DNA from: Bacillota bacterium
GTDB lineage: Bacteria; Bacillota; Clostridia; Christensenellales; Pumilibacteraceae
Assembly (NCBI GenBank): GCA_009779975.1
Contig: WRAY01000011.1
Location: 1-64,000, forward strand
Reading direction: 5' to 3'
DNA: 64,000 bases
Shown: positions 58,697 to 64,000 of the stretch, in pieces
How the letters are laid out: every line of letters starts with the position of its first letter
Numbering within the stretch: the stretch's first letter is position 1
Notes under the pieces: generated by a model
The model's input: only the letters and a program-made list of their open reading frames with translations
The model's database searches: none
What the model was told of the DNA's origin: nothing
Program-made: the position numbers and the translations under genes

Positions 58697-59124
58697 AAAT
58701 ACTGGTAGTGAATGGACCAAAACTAAATCAACTCGGAACAAGAAAGCCGGAGATTTATGGACATTTAACACTTCAAGAAGTTGAAAGTGCCTTGAAAGAA
58801 GAATTTGGCAAGGATCATGAAGTGGACTTTTTTCAATCTGATTTTGAATGCGGACTTGTTGAAAAAATTCGCTCATTTAAGGGCGATATTTTGATAATTA
58901 ACGGCGGGGCACTTTCTCATCATTCGGTTTCTTTGCTTAAGGCGTTGAGAGCAGTAGAATCTTATAAAGTAGAAGTCCACATTTCCAATGTTTTTCAAAG
59001 AGAGGAGTTTCGTCATAAAAGTGCTATTGCATCAGCATGCAATGCATATCTTACCGGTTTTGGAACAAATGGCTATTTACTTGCAATCAAAGGAGCAATC
59101 CTAAATTTGACTAATAACAAATGA
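58693..59124 (+). CDS. aroQ: 3-dehydroquinate dehydratase, type II
   Basis: AroQ dehydrates 3-dehydroquinate to 3-dehydroshikimate and forms a dodecamer. The 143-residue protein shows VVNGPKLNQLGTRKPEIYG with the catalytic Tyr, FFQSDFECGLVEKIR, INGGALSHHSVSLLKAL, VEVHISNVFQREEFRHKS and GFGTNGY. Two usually invariant positions differ: NGPNLN is NGPKLN and INPGA is INGGA. The catalytic Tyr, His and Arg seem present, so activity is likely. It overlaps aroE and aroK by 4 bases. Confidence 0.92.
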   Translation: MKILVVNGPKLNQLGTRKPEIYGHLTLQEVESALKEEFGKDHEVDFFQSDFECGLVEKIRSFKGDILIINGGALSHHSVSLLKALRAVESYKVEVHISNVFQREEFRHKSAIASACNAYLTGFGTNGYLLAIKGAILNLTNNK

Positions 59125-59612
59125 ACAATATCATTTTAATCGGAATGCCGGGAGTTGGCAAAACAACAGTTGGCAGGAAATTAGCAAATCAATCTAACAA
59201 ACCTTTTCTGGATTTAGACGAGGAATATTGTCGTATTTATAATATGTCAATTGAGGAAACTTTTTTTTCGCTTGGTGAAAAAATATTTCGGAAAAGAGAA
59301 AAAAACACAATAGAATCGTTAACTATGTCAGGCATAACAAATACAATTGTGGCATGCGGAGGGGGAGTTGTTGAAAATGAGGACAATATGCATTGTCTCA
59401 AAAAACTCGGAAAAGTTGTTTTTTTGGACTGCGATATTGACACTCTCATTTCACGCATGAAAACAACTTCTCAAAAGGCAGTCTTTAAAAACTACTCATT
59501 AGAAGAATTATATCAAAGACGGATTGCATTATATAAAAAACACGCAAACATAACTATTGATACAAGAGGAAAAGAAATAAAAGAAACAGTTGACTTAATA
59601 ATTAATCTGTGA
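59121..59612 (+). CDS. aroK: Shikimate kinase
   Basis: AroK phosphorylates shikimate with ATP. The 163-residue P-loop kinase has LIGMPGVGKTTVGRKLA (Walker A), FLDLDEEYCRIYNMS (shikimate-binding Asp), GEKIFRKREKNTIESL (Arg contact), VACGGGVVENEDN (GGG motif) and a lid with YSLEELYQRRIALY. Length is normal. It is the last gene of the aro cluster. The pathway enzymes from AroB to AroC are all present; a DAHP synthase is not in the window. Confidence 0.93.
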   Translation: MNNIILIGMPGVGKTTVGRKLANQSNKPFLDLDEEYCRIYNMSIEETFFSLGEKIFRKREKNTIESLTMSGITNTIVACGGGVVENEDNMHCLKKLGKVVFLDCDIDTLISRMKTTSQKAVFKNYSLEELYQRRIALYKKHANITIDTRGKEIKETVDLIINL

Positions 59613-59638
59613 TATTATTTTAAAAAGGTATTACTTAT

Positions 59639-60139
59639 ATGTATTTGTATTTAAAACAAAAACCACTTTCATCTGATGAGAAGTTCACATTTTTTGATGA
59701 ACAACAAAAACCTGTTTTTAAATCTATGGGAAGTTTTTTTGCTATTCCGAGAAGATATAAATTGTTTGATGCTGTGAAAAACCAAGAAATAGTCGACATA
59801 ACAAGAAGATTTTTTGCCTTTACTCCGAATTTTACTATAACTGATACCACAACCAAACAATCTCTGTTTTTTGTTAAACAATGCGTTTTTTTCGGAAAAC
59901 CTAGGTTTGAAATTTCATCTTCTTCGGGCAATTATAGGATTGAAGGAGATTTGTCTAAATATGAATATGACATCATTGACCCTTTTGGACAACGGATTAT
60001 CAGCGTTAGGACAAAATTAATTTCATGGGGCGACACATATGAAATTTGGGCAGACAATACAAAAATTCCGCTCCATGTTGCAGCGTCAATAGTTCTGACA
60101 GTCAATTGTGCCGCACATAGCGCCAGTAGAATAATTTAA
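59639..60139 (+). CDS. LURP-one-related (YxjI-like) protein
   Basis: The 166-residue protein belongs to the LURP-one/Tubby-like fold: MYLYLKQKPLSSDEKFTFFD at the start, VFKSMGSFFAIPRRYKLFD, the FGKPRFEISSSSGNYRIEGD segment and a hydrophobic C-terminal helix (VAASIVLTVNCAAH). Family members such as YxjI are of unknown role, perhaps lipid related. An AAAAAGG sequence lies 9 bases before the ATG. It lies after the aro operon, possibly in the same transcript, and ends in a terminator. Confidence 0.8.
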   Translation: MYLYLKQKPLSSDEKFTFFDEQQKPVFKSMGSFFAIPRRYKLFDAVKNQEIVDITRRFFAFTPNFTITDTTTKQSLFFVKQCVFFGKPRFEISSSSGNYRIEGDLSKYEYDIIDPFGQRIISVRTKLISWGDTYEIWADNTKIPLHVAASIVLTVNCAAHSASRII

Positions 60140-60141
60140 AG

Positions 60142-60180
60142 AAACGCTGATTAATCAAACTAAATTAATCAGCGTTTTTA
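60142..60180 (+). terminator. Intrinsic terminator
   Basis: AAACGCTGATTAAT (60142-60155) pairs with ATTAATCAGCGTTTTT (60164-60179); 14-bp stem and T-run. Confidence 0.9.
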
Positions 60181-60243
60181 ATTATTATCTTTTTGCAACG
60201 AAATAACTTTCTAAATTGTGTTATAAGTAGGAGGATTATTCAA

Positions 60244-61377
60244 ATGACAATGCAAGAAAAATTGAAAACAATTAAAAATTTGTCCAAAATATTGGCGGTG
60301 CTTTTTTTTATAATCGCTATTTTGAGTGTTGCCTATTTTAATGCTAATGTGACAGCAAGTGCCAATATGGGACCGCCTACGCCAATTGGGGAAAATAGCG
60401 GAATTGTTTTTGAAAAGCATGACATTATTCAAGTGGACAGGCAAGTTTTGGATATTGAGTTTGTTGCTCAAAGAGAAGCATTGATTATTGCAAGATATAC
60501 GATGACAAACACTGCATCAGAAACGCTCACTATCCAATCAATGTTTCTTTCGCCGACATATAATAATGGCGATAGAGTTTACACAATAACGGCAAACGGC
60601 AGATCTTTGGAATATGAGGCAGAGTTTTTTTCAAATTATTGGGAAAGCATCACCTATGATGATCTCTTGAATTGGCAGGATATATTAACAAATAAACAAA
60701 CAGGAGCGGTTAGAGGCTATATCAGTGCTGTTGTTTTTGACATAGTGTTTGAACCAAATCAAACTTTAGATGTCGTTGTCCAATATTCCTATATTCCCAA
60801 CAGAACTTGGCAAAATGCTAATCGTGTAGTTTTGAGATATTTGCTGACTCCGGCAAGATATTGGAAATCATATCAAGATTTGACTATCAATCTCACTTTA
60901 TATGAGGGTCATTTGTTTTCTTCAACTTTGGATTTTTCTCGAATATCTCGCCGCATCTATCAATTTCAATCATTAGATTTGCCTGAAAACGAATTAAGAA
61001 TTGTTGTTAGCAGTATGCCTCGCAACTTTGGTTTTTTGATGAATGGAGGAGTTGGTTTGTTTTTTCTTTCAATCTTCATCCTTGCGGCGATAGTTGCAGC
61101 ATTTCTATTTTTTGTGATATTATTTATAAAAAAGCGTCTTCAACACAAAATAAACACAATAGGTCTAGTTCTGTGGATAATTTTCTTTGTTTTTGCAGCG
61201 GCACTGTTTGTCATGATGGCATTAATGTTTCTTATGGCATTGCTCACTAATATGGGAGGGTGGATTATTCTGATTCTTGGAATACCCGGAACTCTTTTGT
61301 TAGGGCTTTCAGGCATTATATTAATTCCGACACTAACAGTGCATTTTTCTCATCGAAAAAAACTATCCGCAAGATAA
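60244..61377 (+). CDS. Membrane protein with large extracytoplasmic beta domain
   Basis: The 377-residue protein has an N-terminal hydrophobic helix (ILAVLFFIIAILSVAYF), about 230 residues of beta-rich extracytoplasmic sequence (KHDIIQVDRQVLDIEFVAQR and so on), then two to three hydrophobic helices from about residue 270 (LFFLSIFILAAIVAAFLFFV; LWIIFFVFAAALFVMMALMF). A GTAGGAGG ribosome site fixes the start at 60244; an upstream in-frame stretch lacks support. No family is recognised. It is bounded by terminators, so monocistronic. Confidence 0.7.
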   Translation: MTMQEKLKTIKNLSKILAVLFFIIAILSVAYFNANVTASANMGPPTPIGENSGIVFEKHDIIQVDRQVLDIEFVAQREALIIARYTMTNTASETLTIQSMFLSPTYNNGDRVYTITANGRSLEYEAEFFSNYWESITYDDLLNWQDILTNKQTGAVRGYISAVVFDIVFEPNQTLDVVVQYSYIPNRTWQNANRVVLRYLLTPARYWKSYQDLTINLTLYEGHLFSSTLDFSRISRRIYQFQSLDLPENELRIVVSSMPRNFGFLMNGGVGLFFLSIFILAAIVAAFLFFVILFIKKRLQHKINTIGLVLWIIFFVFAAALFVMMALMFLMALLTNMGGWIILILGIPGTLLLGLSGIILIPTLTVHFSHRKKLSAR

Positions 61378-61396
61378 ATGATAACATAACTACAAT

Positions 61397-61443
61397 AAAA
61401 AGCCCTTGCAAACTTCATTGATTGTTTGTAAGGGCTTTTTTGT
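61397..61443. terminator. Intrinsic terminator, bidirectional
   Basis: AAAAAGCCCTTGCAAAC (61397-61413) pairs with GTTTGTAAGGGCTTTTTT (61424-61441). It serves the convergent genes on both sides. Confidence 0.9.
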
Positions 61444-61479
61444 TTTATTCCGGAAGTTTTATTTCCTTAATAATTCAGA

Positions 61480-62496
61480 CTAGAAAGTTCTTTTTACTCT
61501 CTCAGGGAAAAATTCTTGAATTAGTCCTGAGGAGAAGTAGTCTGCCATGTCCAAAATTTCTTTTTCAAGTTTGTTGAAGGTTTCAATTTCGCTTTGATGA
61601 CGACCGTTAATGCGAAGTTGTGCTTCTAGTTTTGTTGAGTCAAGATGAGAATAAAACATTCTTTTGAGGTCTTGTGCGTTGTAGTTAGTATTAATTCCTG
61701 CAAATGCGTCTGACATTCTGTTAGCGTTTGCATACCATGCTTGATTCAATCTGTTGATTTGAACTTGATTTTTGTCACGCATTGAGGTGAACAATTGTCC
61801 GCCGATTGCAAGGTGTTCGTGAATGAGTTTTTCAATATCTTTTGTTATGTCCTCGCAATAAAACTCACCGAAAACATTGGCAATATCTTTTGGATTTTGC
61901 ATTAGGCGGTTGCTGGTTGCAGTCGCATCTTTTAGTTTGTCGATAATTGAAATTATTGCCATGCGTGTCCAATAGACATGTTGAAGCCACACTAGACGCA
62001 TTTTTCCGATAAGGTGTTTTCTTGCAAAGCAAAAGTGAGGTCTGTCAGGCGGTGCAACAGGTGGATTCGGCGGGTGAATCGGAGGTCTTGGCGGAAGTGT
62101 TCCGATTGGCGGAATTGGAAGCGGCGGCGGAGTAGGGCGAGGCGGAATTACGCCGATGGGGGGGGTGACAGGAGGAACTTCAGGCATAATTCCGGCGGGC
62201 GGTGCAGGCGGAATTACTCCGATTGGCGGCACAGGATGGGGAGGAACAGTTCCGATTGGCGGAATTGGTTTTACCGGCGGATGTATAGGCGGGGGAGCAA
62301 TAGGCGGAACAGTCGGCATAACACCTTGCATTTCACCCGGGCAAATAATAAGAGTTTTTCCTATTTGCAGGTTGTAAGGGTCAACATGAGGATTAAGGCG
62401 AAGTAATTCGTCAACTGTTGTGTGATAGTGCTTTGCCAAAAGATACAAGGTATCGCCGGCTTTTATCGTGTGAAAAATAGGGTGCATGCATTGCAT
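61480..62496 (-). CDS. LysM protein with proline-rich repeats and a C-terminal helical domain
   Basis: The 338-residue protein begins with a LysM domain (FHTIKAGDTLYLLAKHYHTT, then NPHVDPYNLQIGKTLIICPG) that binds peptidoglycan or chitin-like glycans. About 100 residues of PPIGTVPP/PPIGVIPP-type repeats follow, then a 170-residue helical domain beginning LVWLQHVYWTRMAIISIIDK. This C-terminal domain occurs in Clostridia proteins of unknown role, possibly coat or envelope. No signal peptide is present. The ATG at 62496 is chosen because AAAGGAG lies before it; a TTG start at 62517 would have to encode that ribosome site. The gene is divergent from spoIIAA. Confidence 0.8.
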   Translation of the reverse strand: MQCMHPIFHTIKAGDTLYLLAKHYHTTVDELLRLNPHVDPYNLQIGKTLIICPGEMQGVMPTVPPIAPPPIHPPVKPIPPIGTVPPHPVPPIGVIPPAPPAGIMPEVPPVTPPIGVIPPRPTPPPLPIPPIGTLPPRPPIHPPNPPVAPPDRPHFCFARKHLIGKMRLVWLQHVYWTRMAIISIIDKLKDATATSNRLMQNPKDIANVFGEFYCEDITKDIEKLIHEHLAIGGQLFTSMRDKNQVQINRLNQAWYANANRMSDAFAGINTNYNAQDLKRMFYSHLDSTKLEAQLRINGRHQSEIETFNKLEKEILDMADYFSSGLIQEFFPERVKRTF

Positions 62497-62658
62497 TATG
62501 TAATTTCTCCTTTTCAATTAATTTTTAGATATAGTCAAATTAACTATGAATTAATCTTTTTACAAGGTATGCACAAGACAAAAAAATGTGACATGATTAG
62601 ACAAATTCAGACAAAAATATCCCAAAATTATGAGTGATTTTTTGTTAAAATTTTTCTT

Positions 62659-62970
62659 ATGAAGGTCAAGCATAAATTCCTAAAAGGCGTTTTATATATG
62701 TCACTGGAAGGTGAACTGGACGAGAGCAAATCACTCTACACACGCAGTCAAATGGAGTCAGCATTTGACTCATATGATATGTCAAAAGTAGTCATAGACC
62801 TCTCTTGTCTTTCGTTCATGGACTCAACAGGAATAGGCGTTCTCATCGGCAGATTCAAAAAATTGAAAGAAAGACAAATCACTGTAGTAATCGCAAATCC
62901 CTCTCGCTCAATTGATAAAATATTAACTCTCTCGGGAGTTTATAGTCTGATGCCGAAAGTTGAGTATTAG
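62659..62970 (+). CDS. spoIIAA: Anti-sigma F factor antagonist SpoIIAA
   Basis: SpoIIAA binds the kinase SpoIIAB and frees SigF in the forespore; it is inactivated by phosphorylation on Ser. The 103-residue STAS protein shows LEGELDESKSLYTRSQMESA, VVIDLSCLSFMDSTGIGVLI with the phosphorylated Ser at residue 56, and ITVVIANPSRSIDKIL. The length is slightly below the usual 117. The ATG has no good SD sequence. It begins the spoIIA operon, separated from spoIIAB by about 145 bases, more than the close packing seen in Bacillus. Confidence 0.93.
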   Translation: MKVKHKFLKGVLYMSLEGELDESKSLYTRSQMESAFDSYDMSKVVIDLSCLSFMDSTGIGVLIGRFKKLKERQITVVIANPSRSIDKILTLSGVYSLMPKVEY

Positions 62971-63114
62971 CAAATTACAAATTGCAGACAAATGCAAATT
63001 AATTTTGAATTATTATAATTTTTCATTTGTAAATAATTTGAAAGACGCATGGGGCAATAATTGACAGATCGAACAATAAAAAAACAAATGAAAAAAATCG
63101 GAGGAAACCAAAAA

Positions 63115-63570
63115 ATGAAAAATGAAAAAACACAAGTTAAAAAAGAGAATTTTGTAAAAATTCAAGTTCAGGCACTCTCAAGTAACGAAGCGTTTTGCAG
63201 AAATGCAGTCGCAGCGTTTTGTTTGTCTATCGACCCGACAGTAGACCAACTCAGTGATGTGAAAACAGCGGTTTCTGAGGCAATCACTAATTCAGTTATT
63301 CATGCCTACCGCGGAGGCGGCGGACTGATTGAGATTGACCTTGTTATGCGGAAACGAGTTCTACATATTGAAATCCGTGACTTTGGTCAAGGTGTAGTCG
63401 ATATGGAAGAAATCAGAAAGCCATTTTTCACAACAAAACCGGATGAAGAGCGAAGCGGAATGGGATTCACCATAATGGAGAGTTTCATGGACGAATTGAT
63501 TTTGTCAAAAACCGAAGGCGGCGGATTGACAATCAAGATGGTCAAAGATTTCGATGAGGAAGAAAAATAA
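63115..63570 (+). CDS. spoIIAB: Anti-sigma F factor / serine kinase SpoIIAB
   Basis: SpoIIAB binds and inhibits SigF and phosphorylates SpoIIAA. The 151-residue GHKL protein shows the ATP-binding N box VSEAITNSVIHAYRGG, the G1 box IEIRDFGQGVVDMEEIRKP, and the G2 box ERSGMGFTIMESFMDEL. The length is normal (about 146). The ATG at 63115 has a GGAGG site 10 bases upstream; the frame open from 63061 is an unneeded extension. The region between spoIIAA and spoIIAB (62971-63114) is AT-rich with a weak inverted repeat. Confidence 0.94.
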   Translation: MKNEKTQVKKENFVKIQVQALSSNEAFCRNAVAAFCLSIDPTVDQLSDVKTAVSEAITNSVIHAYRGGGGLIEIDLVMRKRVLHIEIRDFGQGVVDMEEIRKPFFTTKPDEERSGMGFTIMESFMDELILSKTEGGGLTIKMVKDFDEEEK

Positions 63571-63571
63571 T

Positions 63572-63656
63572 AAAAGGTATTAAACAACCTGAGTAAGCCT
63601 TGGACTCCCGCCTTCGGCGGTCATTTTGATGCAAGCGTCAGGGTTTAATACCTTTT
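63572..63656 (+). terminator. Long hairpin between spoIIAB and sigF
   Basis: Perfect 14-bp arms AAAAGGTATTAAAC (63572-63585) and GTTTAATACCTTTT (63643-63656) enclose further pairs CCTGA / TCAGG and CTTG / CAAG and a tip CCGCC-TTC-GGCGG. It starts 2 bases after the spoIIAB stop. It could end or weaken transcription before sigF, or be a small mobile palindrome. The arm sequence AAAAGGTATTAAAC also occurs upstream of spoVAC (3723-3736). Confidence 0.6.
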
Positions 63657-63731
63657 GATGATGCCGCAAAAATGTCTTTGTTCACAAAGTATTTTTGCTC
63701 CTATTATAAAGCAAAGGTAAATTAACAAACA

Positions 63732-64000
63732 TTGGCCGAAACAGAAAAGACACTTGAATTAATAAGGAGGGCACAGTCAGAAGACGAGAGTGCAAAAAGT
63801 GAGTTGGTTGAAACTAACTCACCACTTATCAAAAGCGTTATTCGCCGCTATAAAAACAAAGGTGTTGAATATGATGACCTTTATCAACTCGGGTGTCTTG
63901 GTTTTTTGAAAGCAATTAAAAACTTTTCCAATAAATTTGATGTCAAATTTTCAACCTATGCAGTGCCTATGATAGCGGGCGAAGTTAAAAGATTTTTGAG
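63732..64000 (+). CDS. sigF: RNA polymerase sigma-F factor, 3' end beyond the window
   Basis: SigF directs the first forespore-specific genes. The visible 89 residues contain LIRRAQSEDESAKSELVETN, the region 2 core YKNKGVEYDDLYQLGCLGFL and FSTYAVPMIAGEVKRFL, characteristic of SigF/SigG-type sigma factors. Its place after spoIIAB fixes it as SigF. The start is TTG at 63732; a stop codon in frame at 63723 excludes earlier starts. The nearest SD-like sequence (AAAGG at 63711) is too far, so translation starts weakly. A strong hairpin separates it from spoIIAB. Confidence 0.92.
   Translation, partial: MAETEKTLELIRRAQSEDESAKSELVETNSPLIKSVIRRYKNKGVEYDDLYQLGCLGFLKAIKNFSNKFDVKFSTYAVPMIAGEVKRFL

Noticed and set aside
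62060..62320. Regularly spaced repeats that could suggest a CRISPR array
   Set aside because: The spacing and sequence are explained by PPIG-type codon repeats in the LysM protein; there are no unique spacers and no cas genes.
62014..62406. Plus-strand frames opposite the proline-rich region (Arg/Asn- and Gly-rich)
   Set aside because: They are mirror products of the repetitive proline codons on the minus strand and lack start signals.
61480..62517. TTG start at 62517 for the LysM protein
   Set aside because: The codons after it are the ribosome site of the better ATG at 62496.
62540..62658. A SigH promoter before spoIIAA
   Set aside because: SigH control is known for this operon in Bacillus, but I could not find a convincing -35/-10 pair here.
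63061..63114. An 18-residue N-terminal extension of SpoIIAB
   Set aside because: The GGAGG site lies within it and points to the ATG at 63115.

Overview
The window is AT-rich bacterial DNA from an endospore-forming anaerobe of the Bacillota, most likely an uncultured member of the Clostridia. Direct support is the set of sporulation genes (spoVAC, spoVAD, spoVAE, spoVT, cwlD, pdaA, spoIIAA, spoIIAB and the start of sigF). Fermentation genes (ptb, buk, a ferredoxin-linked 2-oxoacid oxidoreductase) and many Gram-positive-type lipoproteins fit this. Genus or species cannot be read from the sequence.

Layout. 0-11.5 kb: a frameshifted radical SAM gene cut by the window edge, a membrane-tethered PadR-like regulator, a YgjP-like metalloprotein, spoVAC, murA, divergent spoVAD-spoVAE, mutS2 and a multipass membrane protein with a probable frameshift at its start. 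11.5-13.4 kb: pdaA, a tRNA-Leu(GAG) and a relic of a tyrosine recombinase beside it. 13.4-23 kb: a 1704-residue surface lipoprotein and smaller envelope and TPR proteins. 23-30.7 kb: an HD-domain protein, a DUF1538 membrane protein behind a terminator-bearing leader, a YkvI-like transporter, valS and a double ferritin-like protein. 30.7-36.6 kb: a secreted pullulanase, a lipoprotein and malQ. 36.7-45.1 kb: ptb-buk, a branched-chain amino acid dehydrogenase and a four-subunit 2-oxoacid:ferredoxin oxidoreductase, interrupted by a REP-associated transposase (RAYT) and a dense set of palindromic repeats. 45-54.6 kb: spoVT, a second amino acid dehydrogenase, engB, a candidate structured RNA, several lipoproteins, an M1 peptidase and cwlD. 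54.7-59.6 kb: a tightly overlapping aroC-aroB-aroA-aroE-aroQ-aroK operon. 59.6-64 kb: envelope proteins, a LysM protein and spoIIAA-spoIIAB-sigF (cut by the window end).

How it fits together. The dehydrogenase, the ferredoxin oxidoreductase, Ptb and Buk together would convert leucine, valine or isoleucine to branched short-chain acids with ATP formation. Pullulanase and 4-alpha-glucanotransferase would degrade external alpha-glucan. CwlD and PdaA make the muramic lactam of the spore cortex, SpoVA proteins move dipicolinic acid, and SpoIIAA/SpoIIAB/SigF control forespore transcription.

The most unusual signals are: (1) a REP-like palindrome family that lies in frame inside protein-coding genes, including twice inside its own putative transposase, whose stop codon lies in a third copy; (2) several strong promoters whose -10 box is 6-9 bases from the start codon, implying leaderless mRNAs; (3) short stem-loops directly abutting Shine-Dalgarno sequences, one leader being shared between spoVT and a giant lipoprotein gene; (4) a roughly 135-base structured RNA with its own promoter and terminator; (5) terminator-like hairpins at the start codons of two genes and between spoIIAB and sigF.
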